DNA from: Sphingomonadaceae bacterium PASS1
Lineage (GTDB): Bacteria > Pseudomonadota > Alphaproteobacteria > Sphingomonadales > Sphingomonadaceae
Assembly: GCA_002255985.1 (NCBI GenBank)
Contig: NKIR01000002.1
Coordinates: forward strand, 124,001 to 188,000
Length of the DNA stretch: 64,000 bases
Reading direction: 5' to 3'
Below the pieces are notes generated by a model. It had not been told where the DNA came from. It did not search any database and saw only the letters and a list, made by a program, of their open reading frames with translations. Below, one piece after another: positions 35,169-44,512 of this stretch (its first letter is position 1; each line of letters begins with the position of its first letter). A program made the position numbers and the translations under genes.

Positions 35169-35857
35169 GCTTATCCCGCCGGGAGGTTGCTTTTGGGCTG
35201 GCGGCACTTCCGCTGGCCAGCTGTGTTCCGGTTGGTCCCGACCACGATGTGTCGTTCATCCCCGCCAATGCCGCCGCACGGATTAAAGCTGACGATCCTA
35301 AGCGCCTGATCGAGTTGGTCACACTCGATCCTACGATCAAGCTCGATATGCGTTATGCAACAGCCAACAATTTCACAGGACGGGTGCTGTACGACGAAGC
35401 GCGTGCCTTTTTGGCCGCCCCTGCTGCCCAAGCGGTCGCCCGCGCCAGCAAAGCAGCGCAGGCCGATGGCTTTGGCCTGACAATTTACGACGCCTATCGC
35501 CCTTGGCGGATAACCAAAAAATTATGGGACGCAACGCCGGTTGGGCCCAAGAGAGAATATGTGGCGAACCCGAAACGCGGGTCCAAACATAATCGAGGCT
35601 GTGCCGTCGATTTGACTTTGCATGACCTGCGCACCGGACAGCTGGTCGAGATGCCGACCGAATTCGATGATTTTTCCGAAAAGGCCCATCGCGACTTTAT
35701 GGGTGCAACCCCGGCCGCATTGGCAAACCGTGGCCGCTTACAACGCTATTTGGAAGCCGAGGGTTTCGTTGGCCTTTCCAACGAATGGTGGCATTTCGAT
35801 TTCACCGGCTGGGAACGGTTCCCCGTCATGGACATACCATTTAACAAAGTCGTGTAA
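35165..35857 (+). CDS. D-alanyl-D-alanine dipeptidase (VanX/DdpX family), lipoprotein
   Basis: A protein of 230 residues from the ATG at 35165, coupled to accC through ATGA. The N-terminus [17 protein letters not shown] combines a twin-arginine-like pair with a lipobox LASC, so it is probably exported, perhaps by Tat, and lipid-anchored. The zinc peptidase blocks are intact: [15 protein letters not shown] (histidine and aspartate ligands) and [14 protein letters not shown] (catalytic glutamate and histidine). The family hydrolyses D-Ala-D-Ala; here a role in peptidoglycan turnover is more likely than vancomycin resistance, since no van ligase or dehydrogenase genes are present. Confidence 0.87.
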   Translation: MSLSRREVAFGLAALPLASCVPVGPDHDVSFIPANAAARIKADDPKRLIELVTLDPTIKLDMRYATANNFTGRVLYDEARAFLAAPAAQAVARASKAAQADGFGLTIYDAYRPWRITKKLWDATPVGPKREYVANPKRGSKHNRGCAVDLTLHDLRTGQLVEMPTEFDDFSEKAHRDFMGATPAALANRGRLQRYLEAEGFVGLSNEWWHFDFTGWERFPVMDIPFNKVV

Positions 35858-35891
35858 CGAAACCGCGCAGAAACATAAGAGAGGTTTTTTG

Positions 35892-37160
35892 ATGTTCCGA
35901 AAGATATTACTCGCTGGCGCAGCTTTATGTGTTTCAGCCCCTTCATTGGCAGCGACCCAAGCAATCATTGTCGGCAATTTGGTGCCCGATGCGGCAACTG
36001 GTCCAACCGGCCCAGCGGTTATCTTGGTCGAAGACGGGCGCATCAAAAATATCGCCAAAGGCACAAATAATCCGTTTCAGGCAGATACGGTGGTCGACCT
36101 TTCGACCAAAACATTGGTTCCCGGCCTCATAGACCTTCACGTCCATTTGACCGGCGACCCAGGCGATGATTTCCGGGACGAAGCCGTCAACCCTGACGAA
36201 TGGGGCGTTGTCATGGGCGTGAAAAACGCCGCGCTGACCGTCAAGGCAGGTTTCACAACCGTACGCGAAGCGGGTTCTGCGCAAAATAATGGCTTCGTCC
36301 TGCGCCGTGGTACCGCGGAAGGGCGCATTGTTGGCCCACGCATTGTCGCTGCCGGTCCAGCATTGTCCATCGTCGGCGGGCATGGCGATGTCACTGGCTT
36401 CCGCAGCGACGTTTTGGCGGCACTGGATTCGGGTTTTACCTGTACTGGCCCCGTTGAGTGCGCCGAAAAAGTCCGCAAATCGTCAAAGGCTGGCGCCGAT
36501 GTCATCAAGATTACAGCGACCGGCGGTGTACTCTCGCAACAGGGGAGAGGATTGGAAGCGCATTTCACGAATGAGGAAATGGTCTCCATTGCCAACACCG
36601 CGCACTCACTTGGTCTGAAGGTCATGGCGCACGCCCATGGCGCCCGGGGCATTGAGGCAGCGGCGGCAGCCGGTATTGACTCCATCGAACATGGCACATT
36701 CGCGGATGAAGCCGCTTTGAAGGTCATGAAGGCCAAAGGCACTGTGCTGGTTCCAACGTTGATGGCACTGGAGGGCGTTCGCGCCCGCCTTGGCAAAGGC
36801 ATTTACACGCCGACCGTTGAGGTTAAGGCCAAGCAAGCGCTCGAATTTGCAGGGCGTCAGGTTAAGCTGGCAAAGGCAATGGGCGTGACTGTCGCCTTTG
36901 GAACCGATGCTGGCGTCTTTGAACATGGCAGCAATGCCGGTGAGTTTGCTTTGCTGGTAAACGCGGGCATGACCCCAACCGAGGCGCTGGCCAGCGCAAC
37001 GACCATTGCAGCCAAAACGCTCGGGATGGAAAATGATATCGGCCGGATCGCCGTGGGATATTCCGCCGACATGGTAGCCGTAAATGAAAATCCGCTGACC
37101 AACATCCGCACTCTCGAAAAGGCGGAGTGGGTCATGGTAAGGGGACGTATCGTTCCGTGA
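35892..37160 (+). CDS. Exported amidohydrolase / Xaa-Arg or imidazolonepropionase-like M38 peptidase
   Basis: A protein of 422 residues from the ATG at 35892; the longer frame to 35622 lies inside the VanX-like gene. Signal peptide MFRKILLAGAALCVSAPSLA. The metal-binding HxH is in LIDLHVHLTGDPGD near residue 90, the lysine region DVIKITATGGV near 205, histidines in VMAHAHGARG and IDSIEHGTFAD, and the aspartate in VAFGTDAGVFEHG near 340. Relatives hydrolyse dipeptides with C-terminal Arg/Lys or related amides in the periplasm. The substrate is not certain. Confidence 0.86.
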   Translation: MFRKILLAGAALCVSAPSLAATQAIIVGNLVPDAATGPTGPAVILVEDGRIKNIAKGTNNPFQADTVVDLSTKTLVPGLIDLHVHLTGDPGDDFRDEAVNPDEWGVVMGVKNAALTVKAGFTTVREAGSAQNNGFVLRRGTAEGRIVGPRIVAAGPALSIVGGHGDVTGFRSDVLAALDSGFTCTGPVECAEKVRKSSKAGADVIKITATGGVLSQQGRGLEAHFTNEEMVSIANTAHSLGLKVMAHAHGARGIEAAAAAGIDSIEHGTFADEAALKVMKAKGTVLVPTLMALEGVRARLGKGIYTPTVEVKAKQALEFAGRQVKLAKAMGVTVAFGTDAGVFEHGSNAGEFALLVNAGMTPTEALASATTIAAKTLGMENDIGRIAVGYSADMVAVNENPLTNIRTLEKAEWVMVRGRIVP

Positions 37161-37172
37161 TTCGGTGATAAT

Positions 37173-37883
37173 ATGCAGCCTGATACGCCTACCCAGGAGT
37201 TCGATTCCAATAACGATCCGGCAAAGCTGTCGCGGATTGGTTCGCATGTCACAAAGCGACTGAATGCCAATCCGCTTGTTCAGCCGGTCGAGCACCCTGA
37301 TGCGCAATTATATGTGTATCAGGGCTTTTTAGGTGCGGCGGACTGCAAAACGCTGATCGCCAAAATTGATGCCGATGCCGTGCCGTCAACATTGTACAAA
37401 GGGACCGAGCAAGCAGGTTTCCGGACCAGCTTCAGCTGTCACCTGAACCGTTGGGATGCGTTCATCGCCAAAATCGAGGCGCGGATGAGCGATGTTTTGG
37501 GCATCGACAACAGCTATGCCGAGACAATGCAGGGGCAGCGTTATCAGGTCGGTCAGGAGTTTAAGGCGCACCACGACTTCTTTCATCCCAACCAAAGCTA
37601 TTGGCTTCAGGAAGGACCTACCGGCGGCCAGCGCAGCTGGACTGCGATGATATTCCTCAATGAACCAGAAGAAGGCGGCACAACCGAATTCCCACATCTT
37701 GGCCTTGGCGTGCGACCGCAAGCGGGCATGATGCTCATCTGGAATAATATGAAGCTCGACGGATCACTGAACTATCAAACGCTGCATACCGGAACCCCTG
37801 TTACCCGAGGCGTGAAGCATGTGATTACAAAATGGTACCGGCAGAATAACTGGCTTGAACTAAACACGCAGCAGCCATCTTAA
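37173..37883 (+). CDS. Prolyl 4-hydroxylase-like 2OG-Fe(II) oxygenase
   Basis: A protein of 236 residues. The C-terminal double-stranded beta-helix carries the iron ligands in FKAHHDFFHPNQ (HxD) and LHTGTPVTRGVKHVITKWYR (distal histidine, then the lysine that binds 2-oxoglutarate). QRYQVGQEF and MIFLNEPEEGGTTEFP are hallmarks of the P4Hc domain. The target protein is unknown; bacterial relatives hydroxylate EF-Tu or small peptides. The N-terminal 50 residues are variable. It lies 12 bases after the amidohydrolase stop. Confidence 0.86.
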   Translation: MQPDTPTQEFDSNNDPAKLSRIGSHVTKRLNANPLVQPVEHPDAQLYVYQGFLGAADCKTLIAKIDADAVPSTLYKGTEQAGFRTSFSCHLNRWDAFIAKIEARMSDVLGIDNSYAETMQGQRYQVGQEFKAHHDFFHPNQSYWLQEGPTGGQRSWTAMIFLNEPEEGGTTEFPHLGLGVRPQAGMMLIWNNMKLDGSLNYQTLHTGTPVTRGVKHVITKWYRQNNWLELNTQQPS

Positions 37884-38051
37884 TTGCGGGTGCGCCACGG
37901 CAAGAGATTGCAAATGTTGCATATCGTCTGCCCCACATTATCCGTCGTCTGTCGAATTTATCTTGTGCCTGGCCAGCAGTGGTCAGACATTCGCGGCCAA
38001 TTGCCCGCAACATCCAATTGATGCGTCCAACACAATTTTGGAGAGACCCAT

Positions 38052-39860
38052 ATGAAACATAGCCCACGCATTCTTCTTCTCGTCAGTGCTGCATTGTTGG
38101 TGCCATTTGGCGCAGCGCACGCGCAAACAGTGACAACCGAGGCCGTAGCGACTGAAAGCCAGCGGCTTGCCGCTTTGTTCGCTGCGGATGACGAAGCCAG
38201 CCTGAAGCGCAACCCGCTCAACGCCATGTTCCGCGGCGATATGCGCTATGCGGACCGCTTTGGCGATTTCATCTCTGACGCCTATTTCGACAACGAACGC
38301 AGCGCAGCACAGGCCAATCTGGATGGCTTAAAAACAATCGACCGCGCAAAGTTGAATGACACCGACCAGATTGCATACGACGTTTACAAGCAAAGCCAGA
38401 TTGACGCGCTGAAGGGCCTGTCCAAAGAAATTATGGACCTGACGGTCGTGCGTCCACTCAATCACTTTTTCGGCTTCCACACTTTTTATCCGACCTTCGC
38501 CAGCGGACAGGGTGCAGCGCCGTTCAAGACGGTTCAGGATTACGAAAACAACCTGAAGCGCCACAAGGAATTCATCTTCCTGATGGACGCATCGATTGGC
38601 CGGTTCCGCCAAGGCATGGCGTCCGGCGTATTCGAAACGAAGATGACGATCAGCAATGTCGTCGACCAGCTGAACACACAATTGGCGCAAAAGACCGAAG
38701 AGTCGCCTTATTATGGGCCAGTACTAAAATTCCCTGCGGATTTCAGCGATGCGGACAAAGCGCGCCTGACGGCGGAATATCGCGATATCATCGTCAACGG
38801 TTTGTACCCAGTCAATGCCCGTCTGCGTGACTTCCTGCGCGATAGCTATTTGCCATTGGCGCGCGAACAGGTCGGCTTGTCCGCCATGAAGGGCGGCGAA
38901 GGCCTGTATCAATATCTGATCGAACAAACGACGACCCTGCCTTTGAAGGCCGCCGACATCCACAATCTGGGATTGTCGGAAGTCGCCCGGATTAAATCGG
39001 GTATGGAAACCATCAAGAATGAAGTTCGCTTCAAAGGCACCCTGCCCGAATTTTTCGAGCATCTACGTTCGGATCCGAAGTTCAAAATGTCGAGCCGTGA
39101 TGCGCTGACGCAGGGTTATTACGATATCGGCAAGAAGGTCGACGCAACGATCTCAACGCAGTTCAAATATCTTCCTAAAGCGCCGCTTGAGATTAAACCC
39201 TACGAAGAATTTCGCGAGAAGTATGAAGCGGGCGGCAGCTATCAACAGGGTACCCCTGATGGTTCCCGTCCCGGCACATTTTACTTCAACGCCTACGACC
39301 TACCAAGCCGCACCACACCTGGCATGACCACGCTTTATCTGCATGAAGGCGCACCCGGGCACCATTTCCAGATCAGCATCGCGCAGGAAAATGAAAAGCT
39401 TCCCGCGTTCATGCGTTTTGGCGGCAACACGGCCTATGTCGAAGGTTGGGCGCTATATGCCGAAACCCTCGGTTACGAGATGGGCCTATTTAAAGACCCG
39501 TATCAACGCTTTGGGACGCTGTCCGATGAAATGTTGAGGGCGATGCGTCTCGTGGTCGACACCGGCATCCACAGCAAGGGTTGGACCCGCGAACAGTCAA
39601 TCGACTACATGCTTGCCAACAGTGATATGGGCAAAACCGACGCTACAGCAGAGGTCGAGCGCTACATCGCCATTCCGTCACAAGCATTGGCCTACAAAAT
39701 CGGCGCCCTCACCATCCTGCGTCTAAAAGACAAGGCGAAGAAGGAACTCGGCACGAAATTCGAGGTGCGCGAATTCCACAATCAGGTTCTGAACACCGGC
39801 GCACTGCCGCTGACCGTGCTTGAGAAAAAGATCGATGCCTGGATCGCCGCGTCGAAGTAA
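38052..39860 (+). CDS. DUF885 family exported putative metallopeptidase
   Basis: A protein of 602 residues with a signal peptide (ILLLVSAALLVPFGAAHA). The DUF885 domain covers most of the length, with the putative zinc motif LYLHEGAPGHHFQIS near residue 432, a HExxxxH variant, and GNTAYVEGWALYAETLGYEMG following. The family is annotated as peptidase-like without a proven substrate. TTTGGAGAGACC precedes the start. An almost perfect 32-bp palindrome follows the stop after 6 bases. Confidence 0.85.
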   Translation: MKHSPRILLLVSAALLVPFGAAHAQTVTTEAVATESQRLAALFAADDEASLKRNPLNAMFRGDMRYADRFGDFISDAYFDNERSAAQANLDGLKTIDRAKLNDTDQIAYDVYKQSQIDALKGLSKEIMDLTVVRPLNHFFGFHTFYPTFASGQGAAPFKTVQDYENNLKRHKEFIFLMDASIGRFRQGMASGVFETKMTISNVVDQLNTQLAQKTEESPYYGPVLKFPADFSDADKARLTAEYRDIIVNGLYPVNARLRDFLRDSYLPLAREQVGLSAMKGGEGLYQYLIEQTTTLPLKAADIHNLGLSEVARIKSGMETIKNEVRFKGTLPEFFEHLRSDPKFKMSSRDALTQGYYDIGKKVDATISTQFKYLPKAPLEIKPYEEFREKYEAGGSYQQGTPDGSRPGTFYFNAYDLPSRTTPGMTTLYLHEGAPGHHFQISIAQENEKLPAFMRFGGNTAYVEGWALYAETLGYEMGLFKDPYQRFGTLSDEMLRAMRLVVDTGIHSKGWTREQSIDYMLANSDMGKTDATAEVERYIAIPSQALAYKIGALTILRLKDKAKKELGTKFEVREFHNQVLNTGALPLTVLEKKIDAWIAASK

Positions 39861-39866
39861 ACTGCG

Positions 39867-39898
39867 CGCTTCCCGGCAAGAATTCTTGTCGGGAAGCG
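39867..39898. terminator. 32-bp near-perfect palindrome after the DUF885 gene
   Basis: The two 16-base halves, CGCTTCCCGGCAAGAA and TTCTTGTCGGGAAGCG, are complementary except for one G-T pair. A hairpin of up to 15 bp would form directly behind the stop codon. No U-tract follows, so it could instead be a processing or protein-binding site. Confidence 0.6.
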
Positions 39899-39956
39899 AA
39901 CAGCTTGATTGGTCCCCTGCCTTGATATAGCGCTTGTCATGAGGGGGAATACAATC

Positions 39957-40844
39957 ATGCCAAGTTTTACCGCCAGCCTTGCTGGATTTGTTTTGCGCAC
40001 CACGGGCTATTATCGCCGGATGTTTACAGGCGGCCCGCAGTTTCAACAAAACATCGTCAAAGTCCGGGCAGCGCCTGCGCCGCGACCAATCGCAAAGGGC
40101 GACGTTGACGTTCGACAGAGCGAATTTCAGGGCTGCACCGTCTGGCAGGTCGCGCCCAAGGACAGAGCGCCGAGCGCCCATATTTTGTTCTGGCACGGCG
40201 GCGGCTATGTCTATTCAGCGACGGACATCCACTGGAAATTCTTAAGCCATATGGCATCGCAACATGGATGGTCGATCACGGCACCACTGTATCCGCTCGC
40301 GCCGGAAAGCTCAGCCGAAGCCATTACGGCATGGGCCAGCGCATATTACGCGGCGTATCAAGCCGACATCAAAGGCGCGCCGTTCGTCATGGGCGGCGAC
40401 TCCGCAGGGGGCGGCTTGACCGCGGCATTGGCGCAAATGGCACGCGACGGCGGTCAAACACTCCCCGCCGGCCTCCTGCTCATTTGCCCTTGGCTTGACC
40501 TGGACCCGGCACATCCCGACCAACTGAAAACGGAACCGCGTGACGGGATTTTGACCATCAGCGGCATTGCCGAAGGCGGTAGTTTGTACGCAGGCGACTT
40601 GCCCCGCAATGATCCACGGTGCAGCCCAATCTTCGGAAACTGGGATGGTTTGCCACCCATCTTGGCCTTTGCGGGCGGCGATGACATTTTGGTCACAGAT
40701 TCCAGAGCGTTAAAGGCCAAAGTGCCATCGGTTGATCTCACCGAACTTGCGGGCATGATGCACGATTGGCCTATTTTCAGTTTCAGCGAGTCACGCAAGG
40801 CACAGGCCGCGATGGCAGGCTTTGCGGCACGGGCTGTGGCGTAA
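39957..40844 (+). CDS. Alpha/beta hydrolase of the hormone-sensitive lipase (HSL) group
   Basis: A protein of 295 residues from the ATG at 39957 (AGGGGG upstream). The oxyanion-hole motif FWHGGGYVYSA lies near residue 79, the nucleophile serine in VMGGDSAGGGLTAALA near 144, the acid in FAGGDDILVTD near 245 and the catalytic histidine in AGMMHDWPIF near 268. Members hydrolyse short-chain esters or lactones. An upstream ATG at 39939 is possible. Substrate unknown. Confidence 0.86.
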   Translation: MPSFTASLAGFVLRTTGYYRRMFTGGPQFQQNIVKVRAAPAPRPIAKGDVDVRQSEFQGCTVWQVAPKDRAPSAHILFWHGGGYVYSATDIHWKFLSHMASQHGWSITAPLYPLAPESSAEAITAWASAYYAAYQADIKGAPFVMGGDSAGGGLTAALAQMARDGGQTLPAGLLLICPWLDLDPAHPDQLKTEPRDGILTISGIAEGGSLYAGDLPRNDPRCSPIFGNWDGLPPILAFAGGDDILVTDSRALKAKVPSVDLTELAGMMHDWPIFSFSESRKAQAAMAGFAARAVA

Positions 40845-40901
40845 CGCATTTGCTTGGTCGGGTTGGCTGCGATATGAAGTTGCTATGAAAGGCGATGCTC
40901 C

Positions 40902-41966
40902 ATGCCTGCGGTAAAAGCAGCCAACCCACGCGACGTTTTTGCATCGGATGACTGGCGTGCAATCACGACCTTGTCCGTATGGCGCGGCATATGGCTCATC
41001 ATTCATGCGTGGATCATTGTGGCGCTTGCGGCATTTGGTGGTGCTGCGGCGTGGAACTATCACTGGCTTGCCGGAATATTGATAACGCCGCTGGCACTGG
41101 CCGTGTTGGGCGGGCGGCAATTGGGGCTGTCCATCCTGATGCATGACGGCGCGCATGGTCTGCTCCACCCCAATCGCAAAACCAACAACTGGCTTGGGCA
41201 ATGGCCGTCGGGCGCTGCAACGGGTAGCGACCTGTTCGCCTATCGCACCTATCATCTGACGCACCACAAATTCACGCAGCAACCCGAAGACCCCGACCTG
41301 TCCTTGTCTGCGCCGTTTCCAACCAGCCGCGACAGCCTGCGCCGCAAGTTTATCCGCGACCTGACCGGGCAAACGTTCTTCAAACAAAGGCGCGCGCAAT
41401 TTGCGGCGGCGTTGCGCGGAGTAGCCGCGATACTGCGCGGCGAAAACGGCGCGGGTAAGGCTGACACGCATGCAGGCCGGGCGTTCAACATGCAAAACAG
41501 AGCCGGGGTCGGCCCGCCAATCGCCAATGTTGAAGGCGCCAAAACGACCGCGCGCACCGTGGGCCGGTTCCTGATTGTGCAGGCGATATTGCTCGCGATA
41601 TCGTTGACGATTTGGGGCTGGACGCCATTTTTGCTTTGGCTGGCCGCGCTTGCGACGACATTTCAATTGTTCCTGCGCATCCGCAATATTGCCGAGCACG
41701 CCTGCACCCCGACGGGCAGCGGCGCCCCGTTCACACATGCACGCACGACCTATGCCGGTGTCTTGGCGCGCATGACCGTGGCGCCATATTGGGTAAACTA
41801 TCACAGCGAACATCATCTGTTCATGGGTGTGCCGTGCTACAAATTACGCGGCACCCACCGGCTGCTGGGCAATGGCGGCTATTATCCGCGCATGACGATA
41901 TCGCCCAATTATCGCGATGTTTTGCGGCAGGTGGTCAACCGGCCTACAGCCACCCAGCCCGCTTAA
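40902..41966 (+). CDS. Membrane fatty acid desaturase / hydroxylase family protein
   Basis: A protein of 354 residues with several membrane helices and the three histidine boxes of the family: HDGAHGLLHP near residue 85, YHLTHHKFTQQPEDPDL near 122 and YHSEHHLFMGVP near 304. These ligate a di-iron centre that introduces double bonds or hydroxyls into acyl chains or carotenoids. The region between boxes two and three is long and polar. It converges on corA, and the two genes overlap tail to tail by 23 bases. Confidence 0.86.
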   Translation: MPAVKAANPRDVFASDDWRAITTLSVWRGIWLIIHAWIIVALAAFGGAAAWNYHWLAGILITPLALAVLGGRQLGLSILMHDGAHGLLHPNRKTNNWLGQWPSGAATGSDLFAYRTYHLTHHKFTQQPEDPDLSLSAPFPTSRDSLRRKFIRDLTGQTFFKQRRAQFAAALRGVAAILRGENGAGKADTHAGRAFNMQNRAGVGPPIANVEGAKTTARTVGRFLIVQAILLAISLTIWGWTPFLLWLAALATTFQLFLRIRNIAEHACTPTGSGAPFTHARTTYAGVLARMTVAPYWVNYHSEHHLFMGVPCYKLRGTHRLLGNGGYYPRMTISPNYRDVLRQVVNRPTATQPA

Positions 41967-42912
41967 ACCGGATGAAGAGGGTGACACAAACGGTCGCCAT
42001 CACCCCGACGATCAGGAAATATCCATATTTCCACTCAAGCTCCGGCATATGTTCGAAATTCATGCCGTAAATGCCGGCAATTGCGGTCGGCACAGCCAAT
42101 ATGGCAGCCCATGCAGCCAATTGGCGGGTAATCGCCCCCTGCCTTTGTTGTTCCAGCAATCCGCTCGTTTCAATCACGGACGTGAGCGTGTCGCGTAACC
42201 CTTCAACCCGGTAGACAATACGGCGCACATGATCGAGCAAGTCGCGCATATAGGGATAAATGTTCGCATCAATCTGCGGCAGCTCAAGGTTGATAAAGCG
42301 GCTCGTCAAATCCTCGGTCGGGCCCAATATTCGCTGCAGCCGGAACAGTTCGCGCCGGAGCATGAAGATGCGACTGGTTTCGGCGGAGCTCAGGAAGTTG
42401 TCGATTGCGCGCTCTTCCATGACGAGCACTTTTTCTTCCATGATATCGACAAGGTCACCATAGCCGTCGACGATGAAATCAAGGATCGCGTGCAGCACAT
42501 AATCTGCGCCTTGCTTCAGCAACCACGGCGTCGCTTCAAGCTGGTCCCGAATGGGGCTGTGCGCACGTTCCGAACCATGGCGCACCGTGATGATGAATTG
42601 CCGGCCCATGAAAATGGCCGTGTTGCCATAAACAATTCGATCCCCCTCCAGCTTGGGCGTGCGGATCACCAGAAACAGATGGTCGCCGTAAACGTCAACC
42701 TTGGGCAAATGCTTCGGATCGAGCGCATCTTCCACCGCAAGCGGATGAAGGCCAAAATGGTCCTGAACACGTTTAAGCGCGCCATCGTCGGGTTCATGCA
42801 ACCCAATCCAGATGAAATCCTTTGGCTGGGTAATATGCGGAATTGGATTGCTAAGGACGATTTCCTGCGCGACCTTGCCATCATGGTAGAGGCGGGCCGC
42901 AACCGTGGTCAT
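41944..42912 (-). CDS. corA: CorA-family magnesium/cobalt transporter
   Basis: A protein of 322 residues. The long N-terminal cytoplasmic funnel (WIGLHEPDDGALKRVQDHFG, FLVIRTPKLEGDRIVYG) is followed by two C-terminal helices; the selectivity motif GMN sits in GIYGMNFEHMPELEWKYG near residue 290. The final basic residues RFKRAGWL are usual for CorA. It imports divalent cations. Its ATG overlaps the stop of lysK by ATGA, so the two share a message. Confidence 0.93.
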   Translation of the reverse strand: MTTVAARLYHDGKVAQEIVLSNPIPHITQPKDFIWIGLHEPDDGALKRVQDHFGLHPLAVEDALDPKHLPKVDVYGDHLFLVIRTPKLEGDRIVYGNTAIFMGRQFIITVRHGSERAHSPIRDQLEATPWLLKQGADYVLHAILDFIVDGYGDLVDIMEEKVLVMEERAIDNFLSSAETSRIFMLRRELFRLQRILGPTEDLTSRFINLELPQIDANIYPYMRDLLDHVRRIVYRVEGLRDTLTSVIETSGLLEQQRQGAITRQLAAWAAILAVPTAIAGIYGMNFEHMPELEWKYGYFLIVGVMATVCVTLFIRFKRAGWL

Positions 42913-44474
42913 GCAAGCGCTTCCGCAATCAACTGGCGGCTGTTCGCAATCCCGTAGAGCGCGATGAAGCTGCCCATGCGTGGACCGGCGCTTGAGCCCA
43001 ACAACGTTTCATACAGCGCCTTGAACCAGTCACGCAGATTTTCAAAACCGCCCTCTTTGCCGATTTCATACACGATATTTTGTATGTCCTCGGCAGTCGC
43101 TTCCGCGGGCAGTTCCGCCAAACGCGCATCGAGCGTTTGCAACGCAGCAACCTCAACGCCCTCGGGCTTGCGCTTTTGCAAGGTCGGCGCAACAAAGTCG
43201 CGATTATACGCAAGCGCAATGGGAATAAGTTCCGCCAGTTCAGGCGCATTGTCTGGCGACACATTATCGGCATAATTGCCAAGATAGGCCCAGACCTGTT
43301 CCTCGGTCGCGCCTGCGCCCATGACGCCAACGAGATTTAGCAAAAGGCCGAATGTGACGGGTGGCTGCCCGCTTGGCACCTGTCCATTGTGGATATGGTG
43401 GACCGGGTTGCCCAACCGCTTTTCAACGGGTTGGCCATGCCATTGCGCGCGGAACTGGAAATATTCGTCCACCGCTTTCGGCACCACACCCAAATGCAGT
43501 TGCTTCGCGCTCTTTGGTTCGCGGAACGCATAAAATGCGACGCTATTCTCGGTGCCGTATTTCAGCCAATCCTCAAGCGCGAGGCCATTGCCCTTTGACT
43601 TCGAAATCTTCTCGCCTTTTTCGTCGAGGAACATTTCATAGATCAGGCTTTCGGGTGGACGCCCGCCAAGAACACGCGCAATCTTGCCGGATTGCACGCC
43701 GCTGTCGGTCAAATCTTTCCCGTACATTTCGTAATCGACGCCAATTGCGACCCAACGCATGGCCCAATCGACCTTCCACTGAAGCTTCGCCTTGCCGCCA
43801 AGGATCGACTGCGTGACAACGTCGCCGCCATCGTCAAACCGTATAAGGCCGGCTTCGGCATCAACAACTTCCACCGGCACCTGAAGGACAATTCCGGTCT
43901 TTTCGCTAATCGGCAGAATCGGCGAATAGGTTGCGGCGCGCTCTTTGCGCAGCGTCGGCAGCATGATGTCCATGATGCCCTGATAATTGCGCAGCACATT
44001 TTTCAGTGCAGCGTCAAACGCCCCGCTTTCATATTGCGACGATGACGAGATAAATTCATAGTCAAAGCCGAATTGGTCAAGGAAATCGCGCAGCATTGCA
44101 TTGTTGTGCGCAGCGAAACTTTCGAACTTTTCGAACGGATCGGGAATGCGCGACAGCGGCTTACCCAGATGTTCCGTCAGCATCGCCTGGTTCGGGACAT
44201 TGTCCGGAACCTTGCGCAGACCGTCCATATCATCCGAAAATTCGATCAGCCGCGTCGGCGCATCGGACAGCGTTCCAAACGCGTTGCGTACCATGGTCGT
44301 GCGCAGGACTTCGTTGAACGTACCAATATGCGGAAGCCCCGATGGGCCATAGCCACATTCAAAGATGATTGCCGCATCGTCCGCTTTGCCGTTTGGATAA
44401 CGTTTCAACAAACGCCGCGCCTCTTCAAAAGGCCAGGCTTTCGATGCCATTGCTATATCGCGAAGGTCAGTCAC
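42909..44474 (-). CDS. lysK: Lysyl-tRNA synthetase, class I
   Basis: A protein of 521 residues of the class I (archaeal-type) LysRS found in many alphaproteobacteria. Class I signatures are the HIGH-like GYGPSGLPHIGTFNEVLRT near residue 42 and the KMSKS-like GEKISKSKGNGLALEDW near 290. The C-terminal anticodon-binding part (about 360-521) is present. It charges tRNA-Lys. No class II LysRS is in the window. It is divergent from the DinG-like helicase with 38 bases between starts. Confidence 0.95.
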   Translation of the reverse strand: MTDLRDIAMASKAWPFEEARRLLKRYPNGKADDAAIIFECGYGPSGLPHIGTFNEVLRTTMVRNAFGTLSDAPTRLIEFSDDMDGLRKVPDNVPNQAMLTEHLGKPLSRIPDPFEKFESFAAHNNAMLRDFLDQFGFDYEFISSSSQYESGAFDAALKNVLRNYQGIMDIMLPTLRKERAATYSPILPISEKTGIVLQVPVEVVDAEAGLIRFDDGGDVVTQSILGGKAKLQWKVDWAMRWVAIGVDYEMYGKDLTDSGVQSGKIARVLGGRPPESLIYEMFLDEKGEKISKSKGNGLALEDWLKYGTENSVAFYAFREPKSAKQLHLGVVPKAVDEYFQFRAQWHGQPVEKRLGNPVHHIHNGQVPSGQPPVTFGLLLNLVGVMGAGATEEQVWAYLGNYADNVSPDNAPELAELIPIALAYNRDFVAPTLQKRKPEGVEVAALQTLDARLAELPAEATAEDIQNIVYEIGKEGGFENLRDWFKALYETLLGSSAGPRMGSFIALYGIANSRQLIAEALA

Positions 44475-44476
44475 GT

Positions 44477-44491
44477 GTTGCTCTTTCGTTC
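44477..44491 (+). promoter_or_regulatory. Degenerate SOS box ahead of the DinG-like helicase
   Basis: GTTG-CTCTTTC-GTTC matches the alphaproteobacterial LexA site GTTC-N7-GTTC with one mismatch. It lies 22 bases ahead of the helicase ATG. E. coli dinG is SOS-controlled, which makes the position suggestive, but a single mismatch in a half-site is serious. Confidence 0.3.
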
Positions 44492-44512
44492 CAAATACGA
44501 CTATCAGATGTT

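Noticed and set aside
35622-35891. N-terminal extension of the amidohydrolase
   Set aside because: The extension overlaps the VanX-like gene and would bury a clear signal peptide; the ATG at 35892 is used instead.
40791-41816. A 341-codon minus-strand open frame
   Set aside because: It lies opposite the desaturase and esterase genes and its product has no recognisable motif, while the histidine boxes on the other strand are unambiguous.
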